Positions 9,374 to 19,524 are shown, counted from the stretch's first letter. The stretch: 64,000 bases of DNA from Acidipropionibacterium virtanenii (GCF_003325455.1 NZ_CP025198.1:2108001-2172000); one strand, 5' to 3'. Program-made: numbers and translations. Notes: generated from the sequence alone by a model not told the origin.

Positions 9374-10364
9374 CGAGGGCCTCCATCATCTCCGCCAGTC
9401 GGGCGGCCCAGCGGGCGCACAGCTCCTCGTCGCCGGTCTGCACACCGGACGTGTCAACCTCGGCCCGTCGCACCGGGATGGAGCCGTTCTCGGGTGTGAT
9501 CGAGGCCTCGGTGACGTCGCCGGTGAACAGCCGGGTGGTGGCCAGTCCGCAGGCGTGGTCGAGCCGTGGCAGGGCTGCCGCCAGGTGGGCCGCCAGGCCG
9601 ATGCCGACGCCGGTGTCCAGGGCCGAGGAGACGATGGCGGGCAGCCCGGCCTCCTCGACGACGCGCAGGGCCCGCCGCACCCCGCCCAGGGGCTGGGCCT
9701 TGACGATGATGAGATCTGCGGCCCCGGCACGGGCCACCGCCAGGGGGTCCTCGGCGCGGCGCACCGACTCGTCGGCGGCGATGGGCACGTCGACGCGGCG
9801 CCTCACCGCGGCCAGGTCGGCGACGCTCGGGCAGGGCTGCTCGGCGTACTCCAGCTCCCCGGCGGCGCGGCGGAGCTCACCGATCGCCGCGACGGCCTCA
9901 TCGACCGTCCAGGCCGCGTTGGCGTCGATCCTGATGCGGCCGTCCGGGCCGAGGGCGTCGCGGACCGCCTCGAGGCGCGCGCAGTCCGCCGACAGCCGGG
10001 AGCGCGGATCGGCGACCTTCACCTTGGCCGTGGCGCACCCCGAGGAGGCGACGATGCGGTGCGCCTGCCCGGGATCGACGACGGGGACGGTGGCGTTGAC
10101 CGGGATGCGGTCGCGCAGCGGGTCCGGAAGCGACGACGTCGCCCCCTCGAGGCCGGCCCGCAGCCAGGCCGAGGACTCGGCGGCGTCGTAGTCCCAGAAC
10201 GGCGAGGTCTCCCCCCAGCCGGCCGGGCCGTGGAGCAGCAGACCGTCGCGGACGTCGATGCGACGGAACCGGACGGTGAGCGGCACGCGGTAGACCAGCA
10301 GGTCGTCGATCCCCCTGTCGACCAGACGTGCGGGTACGGGGAGCCGGTGGAGGATCAGTGTCAC
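9366..10364 (-). CDS. menC: o-succinylbenzoate synthase
   Basis: Enolase-superfamily dehydratase that forms O-succinylbenzoate for MenE. The 332-residue protein keeps the lysine of [10 protein letters not shown], metal ligands in [14 protein letters not shown] and AADESVRR, and the second lysine in [10 protein letters not shown], all needed for catalysis. The GTG start at 10364 is preferred because TACGAT lies exactly 6 bases before it on the minus strand; an ATG 33 bases upstream would add a non-conserved leader. It overlaps menD by 8 bases. Confidence 0.92.
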   Translation of the reverse strand: MTLILHRLPVPARLVDRGIDDLLVYRVPLTVRFRRIDVRDGLLLHGPAGWGETSPFWDYDAAESSAWLRAGLEGATSSLPDPLRDRIPVNATVPVVDPGQAHRIVASSGCATAKVKVADPRSRLSADCARLEAVRDALGPDGRIRIDANAAWTVDEAVAAIGELRRAAGELEYAEQPCPSVADLAAVRRRVDVPIAADESVRRAEDPLAVARAGAADLIIVKAQPLGGVRRALRVVEEAGLPAIVSSALDTGVGIGLAAHLAAALPRLDHACGLATTRLFTGDVTEASITPENGSIPVRRAEVDTSGVQTGDEELCARWAARLAEMMEALDA

Positions 10365-10376
10365 GGCGCCATCGTA
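10365..10376 (-). promoter_or_regulatory. leaderless-type promoter of menC-menD
   Basis: On the minus strand TACGAT (10371-10376) is followed by 6 bases and the GTG of menC. No Shine-Dalgarno sequence is present. It would drive menC and menD together. Confidence 0.5.
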
Positions 10377-10439
10377 GGACGGATCACCGTGCCGCAATCA
10401 CTGGCACAGTGGTCCCCACGACGAGAGGAAGGCACCAAC

Positions 10440-11024
10440 ATGACCACCGCATCGAGATCCTGGCCCGAACAGCTCGCCGCACAGCTGCGATGGCACTGGG
10501 ACAATCAGCTGCACGCACGGCTGACCGGCCTGACCGACGAGGAGTACTTCTGGGAGCCCGTCGCCGACTGCTGGAGCGTGCGCCCGCGCGGCACCGGCAC
10601 CGCCCAGATGCAGGCCGGGTCGGGGGAGATGACGATCGACTTCGCGTTCCCCGAACCCTCCCCCGCCCCGTTCACCACCATCGCCTGGCGGCTGGGCCAT
10701 GTGATCGTCGGGGTGCTCGGGGCGCGCAACGGCCTGCACTTCGGCCACGAGCAGGTCACCTACGACTCGTTCGAGTACGCGCCGACCGCCGACGAGGCGC
10801 TGGCGCAGCTGGAGCGGGAGTACCAGCGCTGGACGGACGGCGTCGCGGCGATGGGCGAGGACGAGCTCTGGGCTCCCTGCGGCCCCGGTGAGGGGGCATG
10901 GGCCGATCATCCGATGGCCGAGCTGGTGCTCCACATCAACCGGGAGGTCATTCACCATCTCTCCGAGGTCTGCCTGCTGCGCGACCTCCACCTCCACACC
11001 ATCGGCACGCAGAGCGCGTCATGA
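10440..11024 (+). CDS. DinB-like (DinB_2) family protein
   Basis: A 194-residue protein of the DinB/YfiT-like four-helix fold, a group that in actinobacteria includes mycothiol-dependent enzymes and many uncharacterised metal-binding proteins. Histidines expected to bind the metal are in QLRWHWDNQ, AWRLGHVIVG and REVIHHLSEV, in the right order for the family. The ATG at 10440 follows AGAGGAAGG. It ends with ATGA overlap at a decayed VOC gene, suggesting the two were once an operon. The substrate is unknown. Confidence 0.78.
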   Translation: MTTASRSWPEQLAAQLRWHWDNQLHARLTGLTDEEYFWEPVADCWSVRPRGTGTAQMQAGSGEMTIDFAFPEPSPAPFTTIAWRLGHVIVGVLGARNGLHFGHEQVTYDSFEYAPTADEALAQLEREYQRWTDGVAAMGEDELWAPCGPGEGAWADHPMAELVLHINREVIHHLSEVCLLRDLHLHTIGTQSAS

Positions 11025-11166
11025 GCAGAGCGTTCCAGGTGACCTTCGACACCCACGACCCGATCGCCGTGTCCAGATTCTGGGCCGAGGTGCTCGGCTA
11101 TATCCTCCCGGGCCGCGGCTGTACGTCCAGAAGGTCCCCGAGGGCAACGAGCTCTGCCTCGACTGA
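11021..11166 (+). pseudogene. remnant of a VOC (glyoxalase/bleomycin-resistance fold) protein
   Basis: The first 27 codons from ATG 11021 read MSRAFQVTFDTHDPIAVSRF then WAEVLGY, a typical VOC N-terminus. The frame then shifts: a different frame gives PPGPRLYVQKVPEGNEL followed by CLD and a stop at 11166. The usual family spacing of about 50 residues between WAEVLGY and GPRL is missing, so there has been an internal deletion plus a frameshift, and the C-terminal half is gone. Confidence 0.75.
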
Positions 11167-11170
11167 ATCC

Positions 11171-11190
11171 GGTATTGGTACCATTTTGGT
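11171..11190 (+). promoter_or_regulatory. promoter and likely autoregulatory operator of mazE-mazF
   Basis: TACCAT at 11179-11184 is followed by 6 bases and the ATG at 11191. It overlaps the palindrome TGGTACCA (11177-11184), and TTGGTA occurs twice, ten bases apart. Ribbon-helix-helix antitoxins usually repress their own promoter at such short palindromes; direct binding here is inferred. Confidence 0.5.
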
Positions 11191-11433
11191 ATGACTACTC
11201 AGATCGCGGTCCGCCTTCCCGACGACGTCGTCTCATGGGTCGATTCCCAGGTGAGCGGCGGCGCGGCGCCCAGTCGTGCCGCCGTCGTCTCCCACGCCCT
11301 CGAACGAGAGTTTCGCCGCGCCGCGGCCGAACGCGATGCACAGATCCTCCGGGAGAATCCGAACGACGACCTGGACGGTTTCGTGTCCTGGACTGCGGAG
11401 CATTTCACCATGGACGAGGATCCGGAGTCATGA
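11191..11433 (+). CDS. ribbon-helix-helix antitoxin (MazE-type)
   Basis: An 80-residue protein whose N-terminus TTQIAVRLPDDVVSWVD is a ribbon-helix-helix DNA-binding strand and helix. The acidic C-terminus (NPNDDLDGF... TMDEDPES) is the part expected to block the toxin. Its stop overlaps the start of the toxin gene as ATGA, the usual arrangement for translational coupling. The start is leaderless-like. Confidence 0.85.
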   Translation: MTTQIAVRLPDDVVSWVDSQVSGGAAPSRAAVVSHALEREFRRAAAERDAQILRENPNDDLDGFVSWTAEHFTMDEDPES

Positions 11434-11744
11434 GGCCGATCCATCTCGCCCGCATCGAGAAGACACGCCCGGTCCTCGTCCTCACCCGGGACCTCGCGCG
11501 CCCGGCCATGTCGAAGGTGACCGTGGCACCCATCACATCGACTGTCAAAGGACTGTCGACCGAGGTGCCGGTGGGTCCGGCGAACGGCCTGGACCACGAC
11601 TGCGTCGTGAGCTGTGACAACATCGCCACGATCTCCACGACGAATCTTGGCCGCCAGATCGGATGGTTCACCGATCAGCAGGAAAGGGCGCTGGCCGCGG
11701 CGCTCGTCGTCGCCTTCGACCTGGACCTCCCTCTCATCAGCTGA
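11430..11744 (+). CDS. MazF/PemK-type endoribonuclease toxin
   Basis: A 104-residue toxin of the MazF family, known to cleave mRNA at short sequences. It begins MRPIHLARIEKTRPVLVLTRD, the conserved first strands with the PVLVL core, and continues with VTVAPITSTVKGLSTEV and a C-terminal helix DQQERALAAALVVAFDL. It overlaps the antitoxin by 4 bases and converges on lepA 23 bases away. The specificity of cleavage is not readable. Confidence 0.87.
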   Translation: MRPIHLARIEKTRPVLVLTRDLARPAMSKVTVAPITSTVKGLSTEVPVGPANGLDHDCVVSCDNIATISTTNLGRQIGWFTDQQERALAAALVVAFDLDLPLIS

Positions 11745-11767
11745 TCAATGATGAGCAACGAGAGGCC

Positions 11768-13621
11768 CTACTTCTTCTCGGAGGTCTCTCCTGTCCTCAG
11801 CGCCGCGACGAAGGCCTCCTGAGGCACCTCCACCGAGCCGACGACCTTCATCCGCTTCTTGCCGGCCTTCTGCTTCTCCAGGAGCTTGCGCTTGCGGGAG
11901 ATGTCGCCGCCGTAGCACTTGGCCAGGACGTCCTTGCGGACCGCGCGGATCGTCTCGCGGGCGATCACCCGCGAGCCGATGGCCGCCTGGATCGGCACCT
12001 CGAACTGCTGGCGCGGGATGAGCTCCTTGAGCTTGCCCGCCATCGCCACCCCGTAGGCGTAGGCCTTGTCGCGGTGGACGATCGAGGAGAAGGCGTCGAC
12101 CGGTTCGCTGTTGAGCAGGATGTCGACCTTCACCAGGTCGGAGGCCTGCTCGCCGGCGTCGTGGTAGTCCAGCGAGGCGTAGCCCTTGGTCCTGGACTTC
12201 AGCACATCGAAGAAGTCGAAGACGATCTCCGACAGGGGCATCGTGTAGCGGATCTCCACCCTGCTCTCTGACAGGTAGTCCATCCCCTTCTGGACGCCGC
12301 GGCGCTGCTGGCACATCTCCAGAATCGGGCCGATGAACTCGCTGGGAGTGAGGATCGTGGCGTCGACCACGGGTTCGTACACCTCGGCGATGCGCCCCTC
12401 GGTCGGGTACTCCGAGGGGTTCGTGACATGAACCTGCGATCCGTCCTCCATCACCACCCGGTAGATCACCGACGGAGCGGTGGAGATGAGATCCAGATCG
12501 AACTCGCGTTCCAGGCGCTCGCGCACGATCTCCATGTGCAGCAGGCCCAGGAACCCGACCCGGAAGCCGAACCCCAGGGCGGTGGAGGATTCCGGCTCGT
12601 AGACCAGGGATGCGTCGTTGAGCTGGAGCTTGTCCAGGGCGTCGCGAAGCTCTGGGAAGTCCTTGGCATCGATGGGGAAGAGCCCGGAGTAGACCATCGG
12701 ACGGGGCGGGGCGTATCCACCGAGATCCTCGGGCGAAGGGTCGGCGGCCCGCGTGACCGTGTCGCCGACCCGGGACTGGCGGACATCCTTGACCCCGGTG
12801 ATGATGTAACCCACCTCGCCGGCGCCCAGGCCCTCGGCGGGCACCATCTCCGGGGAGATGACGCCCATCTCGAGTACCTCGTGGGTGGCACGGGTGCTCA
12901 TCATGAGCACCTTCTCCCGGGTGCGCAGCTCCCCGTCGACCACCCGCACATAGGTGACGACGCCGCGGTAGGTGTCGTAGACCGAGTCGAAGATCAGCGC
13001 CCTGGCCGGGCCGCCGTCAACGCCCCGGGGGCCGGGGACCCGGGAGACGATCGTGTCGAGCAGTTCGGGCACCCCGTCGCCGGTCTTGGCGGAGACCTTG
13101 AGGATGTCGGCGGGGTCGCATCCGATGATGCCGGCGATCTCCGCGGCGTGCTTCTCAGGTTCGGCTCCGGGCAGGTCGATCTTGTTGAGGACCGGGATGA
13201 TCTCCAGATCGGCCTCCAGGGCCAGGTACAGATTGGCCAGCGTCTGGGCCTCGATGCCCTGGGCGGCGTCGACAAGCAGCACCGCCCCCTCGCAGGCCTG
13301 CAGGGAGCGTTCCACCTCGTAGGTGAAGTCGACGTGGCCGGGGGTGTCGATCATGTTGAGGATGTGGACGCTCCCGTCCACCGCCCAGGGCATCCGCACC
13401 GCCTGGGACTTGATGGTGATGCCGCGTTCCCGCTCGATGTCCATCCGGTCGAGGTACTGTGCCCGGGCACTACGCTCGTCCAGCACCCCGGTGAGTTGCA
13501 GCATCCGGTCGGCCAGCGTGGACTTGCCGTGGTCGATATGGGCGATGATGCAGAAATTCCGGATCAGCGGGGGCTCGGTCGCCCCCGGCTGTGGGACGTT
13601 CGCAACGGTGGGCGCGGGCAT
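11768..13621 (-). CDS. lepA: elongation factor 4
   Basis: Translational GTPase that back-translocates stalled ribosomes. It has 617 residues from the ATG at 13621, which follows an AGGGAG ribosome site. G1 is AHIDHGKST at residues 27-35, G3 is DTPGHVDF and G4 is NKIDLPGA. The C-terminus carries the lysine-rich LepA-specific domain ([25 protein letters not shown]). A longer frame back to 13825 is a non-conserved leader. It is divergent from rpsT, a common actinobacterial arrangement. Confidence 0.96.
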   Translation of the reverse strand: MPAPTVANVPQPGATEPPLIRNFCIIAHIDHGKSTLADRMLQLTGVLDERSARAQYLDRMDIERERGITIKSQAVRMPWAVDGSVHILNMIDTPGHVDFTYEVERSLQACEGAVLLVDAAQGIEAQTLANLYLALEADLEIIPVLNKIDLPGAEPEKHAAEIAGIIGCDPADILKVSAKTGDGVPELLDTIVSRVPGPRGVDGGPARALIFDSVYDTYRGVVTYVRVVDGELRTREKVLMMSTRATHEVLEMGVISPEMVPAEGLGAGEVGYIITGVKDVRQSRVGDTVTRAADPSPEDLGGYAPPRPMVYSGLFPIDAKDFPELRDALDKLQLNDASLVYEPESSTALGFGFRVGFLGLLHMEIVRERLEREFDLDLISTAPSVIYRVVMEDGSQVHVTNPSEYPTEGRIAEVYEPVVDATILTPSEFIGPILEMCQQRRGVQKGMDYLSESRVEIRYTMPLSEIVFDFFDVLKSRTKGYASLDYHDAGEQASDLVKVDILLNSEPVDAFSSIVHRDKAYAYGVAMAGKLKELIPRQQFEVPIQAAIGSRVIARETIRAVRKDVLAKCYGGDISRKRKLLEKQKAGKKRMKVVGSVEVPQEAFVAALRTGETSEKK

Positions 13622-13784
13622 CTGCTCCCTCGGTCTGGTCGGTCGGTGATGGACGCCGCCCAGTCTCTCACGACCACGGAGACGCCGTGGATTTGGAGCG
13701 TCCTGCCCCGACTGGTAGCGTTTCCTGTCGCGTCGTGCCACGGCGTATACCCACGTACATCTACAGGAAACACGAGGCTGCCCA

Positions 13785-14051
13785 GTGCCCAACATCAAGT
13801 CCCAGGTCAAGCGCGTCAGGACCAACGAGAAGGCCCGTCAGCGCAACAGGGCCGTCAAGTCGGCCCTGCGCACCTACGTGCGCAACTTCCGTCGCGCCGC
13901 CGAGGCCGGCGACCAGGACAAGGCTGCCGAGTACGCCAGGATCGCCAACCGGCAGCTCGACAAGGCTGCCTCGAAGGGCGTCATCCACAAGAACCAGGCC
14001 GCCAACCGCAAGTCCGCAATCTCCAAGAAGCTGGACTCGCTGGCCGCCTGA
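13785..14051 (+). CDS. rpsT: 30S ribosomal protein S20
   Basis: An 88-residue, very basic protein that binds 16S rRNA early in 30S assembly. The sequence [20 protein letters not shown] is the typical S20 start and the alanine-rich second half with [11 protein letters not shown] is complete. The GTG at 13785 follows an AGGAAA ribosome site. A strong terminator follows 16 bases after the stop. It is divergent from lepA. Confidence 0.97.
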   Translation: MPNIKSQVKRVRTNEKARQRNRAVKSALRTYVRNFRRAAEAGDQDKAAEYARIANRQLDKAASKGVIHKNQAANRKSAISKKLDSLAA

Positions 14052-14067
14052 GCGCACCCGCGCATAC

Positions 14068-14110
14068 AGCGCCTCGACCCACTGGGTGGTCGAGGCGCTT
14101 GTTGTGTTCC
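14068..14110 (+). terminator. rho-independent terminator of rpsT
   Basis: A perfect 12-bp stem, AGCGCCTCGACC (14068-14079) with GGTCGAGGCGCT (14088-14099), has an 8-base loop and is followed by the T-rich TTGTTGTGTT. It lies just after the rpsT stop. Confidence 0.85.
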
Positions 14111-14151
14111 CGTCGTCTGATGCCGTCGCGCCTCCCGTTCCGCATTGATTC

Positions 14152-15234
14152 TCAGCGCGAGCGCGTCGGCAGAGCGCCCCGCCGGGCGGCGTCAACCTCC
14201 AGGAGTACTGCCTCGAGGGCGTACTCGGCGTCGACCGATGCTCCCTTGACGCCGGCATCGGCGCGGGCGACCGCCGTGATCGCGTGCGCCAGGCCGGCCT
14301 TGTTCCATGCCCTGGCGATCCTCGAGTACTCCTTGATCTTGCCGGGATAGGTGCCGATGGCCTTGGCGATGTCCATGTCGCTCATCCGTGCGGTGCGCAG
14401 GTCCAGGTACAGGCCGAGGCCGCGCAGCCCGAAGGACAGCGCGCTGGTGACCTGGACCGGGGCCGTACCGGTGGACAGGGCCCATCTCAGCTGCTCCAGG
14501 GCACGGGCGACGTCGCCGGCCAGCAGCGCGTCGCTGACCGCATAGCCCTTCACCTCGGCACGCCCGCCGAAGTAGGTGGTCACGGCCTGGGCGTCTATCC
14601 GGGGGCTCTCGCAGTCGGACTCGAGCTGGGCGAGCGCCGATGACAGTGTTCTCAGATCGTTGCCCAGGGCACGGTGGAGCGCCTCAGCGGCCTGCCCGTC
14701 CATCTGGAGACCGTTGGCGCGGGCCTCGTCGCGGATGAAGTCGGGGATCTTCCACGGCTTCGGGGCCCCGGCGTCGACCCTCTCGACGCCGGCCTTGCGA
14801 AGCCTGTCCACCAGTCCCCTGCCCTTGGTCCCGCCCGGATGGACGAGCACCAGGCAGAGTTCGGCAGGCGGATTCGCGGCGGTGGCTGCGACCATCTCGA
14901 ACAGGTCCTTGTCGACGTCGCAGAGCTCGGTGACAACCAGGACGGTGGCCTCGCTGAACAGGGACCCGCCGCTGGCCTCGAGGAAGGCTGCGCCGTCCAT
15001 CCCGGTTCCGGACAGTCTCACGACCTCGGCGGCCGGGTCCTGCGCCCGCGCGGCACGGATTCGGCGGGCGACGGCCCGGTCGGAGAGCAGGGTCTCCGGC
15101 CCATGCACCAGAAGCGTGCTCCCGAATACGGATTCCTCGAATGCGCGCCCCTGCTGCGCCGCCGGCGCCGTCCCGGACACACCTCTGCCACCTCGACCAG
15201 TCACGGCCACCAGCATGCCAGCTCGCACCGACAC
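14152..15234 (-). CDS. holA: DNA polymerase III subunit delta
   Basis: Clamp-loader delta subunit that opens the beta clamp. From 15234 it has 360 residues; conserved HolA elements include LLVHGPETLLSDRAVARRI near residue 42, LRKAGVERVDAG, the helical domain III region LGNDLRTLSSALAQLE, and a C-terminal collar. The first 25 or so residues are low complexity, so the true start may be an internal GTG or ATG. It sits between rpsT and the comEC region, the standard place in actinobacteria. Confidence 0.9.
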   Translation of the reverse strand: MSVRAGMLVAVTGRGGRGVSGTAPAAQQGRAFEESVFGSTLLVHGPETLLSDRAVARRIRAARAQDPAAEVVRLSGTGMDGAAFLEASGGSLFSEATVLVVTELCDVDKDLFEMVAATAANPPAELCLVLVHPGGTKGRGLVDRLRKAGVERVDAGAPKPWKIPDFIRDEARANGLQMDGQAAEALHRALGNDLRTLSSALAQLESDCESPRIDAQAVTTYFGGRAEVKGYAVSDALLAGDVARALEQLRWALSTGTAPVQVTSALSFGLRGLGLYLDLRTARMSDMDIAKAIGTYPGKIKEYSRIARAWNKAGLAHAITAVARADAGVKGASVDAEYALEAVLLEVDAARRGALPTRSR

Positions 15235-15299
15235 CGTTCACCCCGTATCCGGACGCAGACCCCACCCGCCCGAGGTCGCAAGGGGTCGTCCCTTTGCAA

Positions 15300-17045
15300 C
15301 TAGTGCTTATGCAACCAGGTGAGCCTCTTCTGGAGCAGCGCCATCGGGGCGGCGTCGTTCTTCTCGCCGGGGATCTCCCGGTAGAGCTGGCCCCACGCGG
15401 CCTGCGGGGACAACGCATGATCACGGGCGTAATCCAGGACGGCGGTGGAGATCTCCCGGCGCATCTCGTGGGGGTCGCTGATCTCGTCGTAGACCGATCC
15501 TCCGGAACGCTGCAGGGCGACCAGATCCTCTCGTCTCTCCTGGCGCTCATCGGCCTCGCGTGCGGCCCGGGATGCGCGGCGGGCGGAGGCCACAGCCTTG
15601 GCCTTCTCGGCACGGGCCTTCTCGTCGCGGGCGAACAGGGCCCGTTCCTGATCGGGTGTGAGCAGCCCGTCGAGGGCGAACAGACCCCCGTCGTCGACGG
15701 GTTCGGAGTAGGTGTCGATGACCTCGCCGAGGATCGCGTCGGAGGCCACGGCACGCCATCCCTGTCCCTCGGGGCCGGGCTCGCTGCGCTCCCTGGCCGC
15801 CTCCTCCAGCAGATCGCCCTCCTGGGGCGGGCCGATGACGTGATCGCGCTCCTCCTCCATCTCGGAGGCCAGCGCCAGCAGTCGGGTGACGGTGGGCAGG
15901 AAGACGGTGGCCCTCTCCCGCCGGTTGCGGGCGCGCACCACCCGGCCGACCATCTGGGCGAAGAAGAGCGGGGTGGAGGCGGTGGTGGAGTAGATGAGGA
16001 CGGCCGCGTCGGGCACGTCGACGCCCTCGGTGATGAGCCGTACGCAGACCGCGCAGATCCTGTCGGGGTCGTCGCGGTACTCGGCGAGCTTGCGGGCCGA
16101 TGCGGCGTCCTCGGACAGGATGACGCTCGGCTCGTCCCCGGTGACCTGGGCCCACACCTCGGCGTACTCCTTGGCGATCTCCTGGTTCGAGGCCGGGATG
16201 AGCACCTTCGCGTGGGGAATGCGGCCCGAGTCCCGCAGCCTGCCGACCCTGGCCCAGGCGGCCGCCATGACATGGGCGATCCATTCCCCGTCGGAGTCCA
16301 GGGCAGTGCGCCAGGCCATCTCCTCGGAGGTCCTGGTGAGCTCAGTGTCGCCCAGGATGGCGGTGTGCTCCTCCCCCGCGGAGTCGTTCCAGGTGGAGCG
16401 GCCCGAATAGGTGGCGAAGGTCACCGGGCGCACCACGCCGTCTCGCAGAGCGTCGGCGTAGCCGTAGCTGTGGTCGGAGACCGATTCGAGGATTCCTTCG
16501 CCGACGTCCTCGTAGCGGACGTGGGCGATCTTCGCCTCATCGGAGCGGAACGGGGTACCGGTGACGCCGATCCGCCGGTTGGCACCGGAGAACGCGTCGA
16601 TGACGGCCGACCCCCAGCTCATCTGATCGCCGGCGTGATGGATCTCGTCGAAGATCACCAGGGTGCGGTGGCTGGTGGCCCTGGCCGCATGCACCGCGGG
16701 CTTCTGGGCCACCTGGGCGTAGGTGACGACGCATCCGTGGGCATCGGGTGGAAGCTTCTCCGAGTTGGGGGTGTCGCGCAGGTCGAAGCCGAGGGCGCCG
16801 GCGGCCCCGATCCACTGGGTGCGCAGATGGTCGGTCGGGCACACGACGATGACCCGGTTGATGACATGTGTCTGCCACAGGTGCGCGGCGACGGCCAGGG
16901 TGAATGTCGTCTTGCCGGCACCGGGGGTGGCGCACTCGAGCCAGTCCCTGGGATCGGCGGCGATGTACTTGTCCAGAGCCTCCCGCTGCCATGTGCGCAG
17001 CCGGACCGGCATCCTCGGGCCTTTGGCCGTGAAGCGTGAAACCAC
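15300..17045 (-). CDS. superfamily 2 DEAD/DEAH-like helicase
   Basis: A 581-residue ATP-dependent helicase or translocase. Motif I is ATPGAGKT near residue 41, motif II is DEIHH, motif III is TGTPFRSDE, and motif VI is QMVGRVVRAR. The C-terminal 150 residues are charged and helical with a run rich in Ala, Arg and Glu. Proteins of this type are widespread in actinobacteria without an assigned function; a DNA-repair role is plausible but is not shown. It lies between holA and comEC on the same strand with independent spacing of 65 and 115 bp. Confidence 0.82.
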   Translation of the reverse strand: MVSRFTAKGPRMPVRLRTWQREALDKYIAADPRDWLECATPGAGKTTFTLAVAAHLWQTHVINRVIVVCPTDHLRTQWIGAAGALGFDLRDTPNSEKLPPDAHGCVVTYAQVAQKPAVHAARATSHRTLVIFDEIHHAGDQMSWGSAVIDAFSGANRRIGVTGTPFRSDEAKIAHVRYEDVGEGILESVSDHSYGYADALRDGVVRPVTFATYSGRSTWNDSAGEEHTAILGDTELTRTSEEMAWRTALDSDGEWIAHVMAAAWARVGRLRDSGRIPHAKVLIPASNQEIAKEYAEVWAQVTGDEPSVILSEDAASARKLAEYRDDPDRICAVCVRLITEGVDVPDAAVLIYSTTASTPLFFAQMVGRVVRARNRRERATVFLPTVTRLLALASEMEEERDHVIGPPQEGDLLEEAARERSEPGPEGQGWRAVASDAILGEVIDTYSEPVDDGGLFALDGLLTPDQERALFARDEKARAEKAKAVASARRASRAAREADERQERREDLVALQRSGGSVYDEISDPHEMRREISTAVLDYARDHALSPQAAWGQLYREIPGEKNDAAPMALLQKRLTWLHKH

Positions 17046-17160
17046 CTGTCCCCTTCCCCGTCATGGGCACATCCGTTGATCCGGCACCCGACCCGCACGG
17101 GTGTGGTGCCAGCGGACAACCGTAGCCCACCCGCCCGACATCTCCGCAACGTCGCGACCT

Positions 17161-19524
17161 TCAACGTCGGGTGCGCACCGAGAGCGCATCTCCTGAGCCC
17201 GTCATCCCAGAGCCCCCCGCGCGCGACAGCAGGACGGTGCCCTGCTGGTCCGTCCGCGAGATCGTCATGCCGAGTCGGGCCGCCAGGGCGAGAGCGGCGC
17301 GCGACGGGTGTCCGTAGCCGTTGTCGACCCCTGCCGAGGCCACGACGGCGCGGGCCCCGGTGAGGCGCCAAAACAGTTCGTCCTGTCTCGATGAACCGTG
17401 ATGGGGCATCACGAGCACATCCGCCCGTAGCGGCGATCCGGTGCGCCTGGCCCTGGCCTGGCCTTCCGGCTCGGCGTCTCCAGGCAGCAGGGCCGTCAGC
17501 CCGCCGGACTCGGCGCGGATGATCACCGAGGAGTCGTTCTCGGCCGAGGACTCCACGTTCTTCTCGTCGCTTGCCTGCTGCGGGACGCCGGGAGCCCCGG
17601 AACTCACCACCTGGATCCGGGCCTGTCCCAGAGTCAGGGCGTCCCCGGCACGGGCCGTGCGGACGGCTGCCCCGGCTCCACGGGCCGCAGCGGCGACCCG
17701 GGACGCGTCTGCTGCCGGGGAGGCCAGCGGGGAGACGAGCACCAGATCGGGATGGCGATCGAATGCGGCCGACAGTCCGCCGACGTGGTCGGCGTGGTAA
17801 TGGCTGGCGATGATCACCGGCAGGCTGCGGATCCCCAGCCCCGCGAGGCAGTCGGCCAGCGGCTCCGGCTCCGGCCCGGCGTCGATGAGCACCGCGGAGT
17901 ACCGGTCGGCGCGCACCAGGGCGGCGCTGCCCTGTCCGACGTCGCAGATCGCCACCTGCCAGGGGCCGGGCCAGCCGGGTACCGGCGGGCGGATCACAGA
18001 TGCGGCCAGCACCAGGACGCCGGCGAGGACGGCCCGCAGCGGCGAACTCAGCAGCCACGGCGTCAGTAGCGCCAGGCCCAGGCACAGGCCGGCCAGGACC
18101 GCCAGCGTCACAGGACGGGCCGGCCAGCTCAACGCCGCGGCCGGAGCCCGGGCGCCCGCCGCGGCGATCATGAGGATCGGCTGGACGCACCAGCCCGCGA
18201 GCCATCCGGGGACGATGCCCAATGGCGCCCACAGGGCCCCGAGCAGGGCCGCGGCCATGCCGAGAGCGGTCGCCGGGGCCACGAACGGGGCGGCCGTGAG
18301 GTTGGCGATCAGTCCCGTGGTGCTCACCTGTCCCGACAGCCACGTGATCGCCGGCTGGGTGGCCAGCTGGGCGGCCCAGGGCACCACGACCGCCCGAGCC
18401 AGGTTCTCCGGCATCCAGGCCGACATGGCGCGGGCCCATCCGGTGGTCCACCACAGGATGCCGGCAGTGGCGCAGACTGACAGCCAGAATCCCACCGATC
18501 GGCTCAGCCACGGGTCGACCAGCATCAACGACATCACGGCCACGCACAGGGCCCGGAGGCCGGCGGCGCGGTCGAAGGACAGCCCGGCGGCCGCCAGCGT
18601 CACCACTCCCATGGCCGCGGCCCGCACCACCGAGGGCTCCGACCTGCAGACGATGACGAAGCCCGCCACCCCGACCACCGACAGCGCCCTCAGCGGGCGT
18701 CGTCGCAGACCCAGCCAGGATCCGGCCCACCACAGCAGCGCGGTGGTGGAGGCCAGGTTCGCCCCCGAGACGGCCATCAGGTGAGTCAGGGCGGTGGCCC
18801 GGAACTCCTGGTCGATCTCGTCGCTGACCGCCGAGGTGTCGCCCACCACCAGGGACGGCACCAGGGCCCGCTGGTCGGCGCTGTTGAACCGGACGGAGGC
18901 GACCAGAGCCCCCCGGATCCGGTTGACCCCACGGTCCAGCGCCCCGGGGGAGGCCAGGGTCCGCGGTGGCGAGCGCAGCCTCAGAACGGCCGCCGTGGGA
19001 TCGCGACGCTCGGAGGGCGCCAGCACCCCGGCGAGTTCCACCCGGGCTCCCACCGGCAGTCGTGCCGCGGCGGCGCGGGTGGCCCCGGAGGCTGAGACCA
19101 GGACGGGCGCCGTCTGGGTGACCCGGGCGCCCCGGGCGCGCACCTGCTCGGCGGTGAGGCTGATCAGTACCGCCTCGGGGAGGGAGCCGTGAGCGCTGAG
19201 GGCCCGCGGGTCCGAGGCGATCCGTCCGGTCACGGTGACAGCGGCCCGGTCCCGGGCCAGTGAGGCGATGGCCGAGTCGTCCAGTCGATCGACGCGCATC
19301 CACGAGGCGAGGGCCACCACGGCGAGTACCGCCGCAGCGGCGCACACCGGCCAGCGGCGTCGCCAGGCTGCGATCAGGCAGGCGACCACGGCCGCGGTGG
19401 CCAGCCCGGTCATGACACGATCCGCCGCGGTGGTGGCCACCACCGCCGCGATCACCGCCGACACCGCCAGCGGAAGGGTTCTCAGATCCGGGCGGGGCGC
19501 CGGAGGCGGATCAGACTCGGACAT
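17161..19524 (-). CDS. comEC: ComEC/Rec2 DNA-uptake channel protein
   Basis: Inner-membrane channel for single-stranded DNA in natural transformation. The 787-residue protein has an N-terminal membrane and OB-like region, a central competence domain of many hydrophobic helices, and a C-terminal metallo-beta-lactamase-like domain whose SHYHADHVGG motif near residue 570 is intact (H-x-H-x-D-H). The ATG at 19524 overlaps the end of comEA by 14 bases and is preferred over a longer frame starting inside comEA. Full length suggests a functional uptake system or a retained repair role. Confidence 0.93.
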   Translation of the reverse strand: MSESDPPPAPRPDLRTLPLAVSAVIAAVVATTAADRVMTGLATAAVVACLIAAWRRRWPVCAAAAVLAVVALASWMRVDRLDDSAIASLARDRAAVTVTGRIASDPRALSAHGSLPEAVLISLTAEQVRARGARVTQTAPVLVSASGATRAAAARLPVGARVELAGVLAPSERRDPTAAVLRLRSPPRTLASPGALDRGVNRIRGALVASVRFNSADQRALVPSLVVGDTSAVSDEIDQEFRATALTHLMAVSGANLASTTALLWWAGSWLGLRRRPLRALSVVGVAGFVIVCRSEPSVVRAAAMGVVTLAAAGLSFDRAAGLRALCVAVMSLMLVDPWLSRSVGFWLSVCATAGILWWTTGWARAMSAWMPENLARAVVVPWAAQLATQPAITWLSGQVSTTGLIANLTAAPFVAPATALGMAAALLGALWAPLGIVPGWLAGWCVQPILMIAAAGARAPAAALSWPARPVTLAVLAGLCLGLALLTPWLLSSPLRAVLAGVLVLAASVIRPPVPGWPGPWQVAICDVGQGSAALVRADRYSAVLIDAGPEPEPLADCLAGLGIRSLPVIIASHYHADHVGGLSAAFDRHPDLVLVSPLASPAADASRVAAAARGAGAAVRTARAGDALTLGQARIQVVSSGAPGVPQQASDEKNVESSAENDSSVIIRAESGGLTALLPGDAEPEGQARARRTGSPLRADVLVMPHHGSSRQDELFWRLTGARAVVASAGVDNGYGHPSRAALALAARLGMTISRTDQQGTVLLSRAGGSGMTGSGDALSVRTRR

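Noticed and set aside
9555-11024. 489-residue version of the DinB-like protein
   Set aside because: The first 295 codons are the complement of menC; the gene has a good ribosome site and ATG at 10440.
12428-14350. 640-codon frame antisense to lepA and over rpsT
   Set aside because: It overlaps two certain genes and its composition is that of the reverse of lepA.
15141-17039. 632-codon frame opposite the helicase
   Set aside because: High-GC shadow of the helicase coding strand with no domain.
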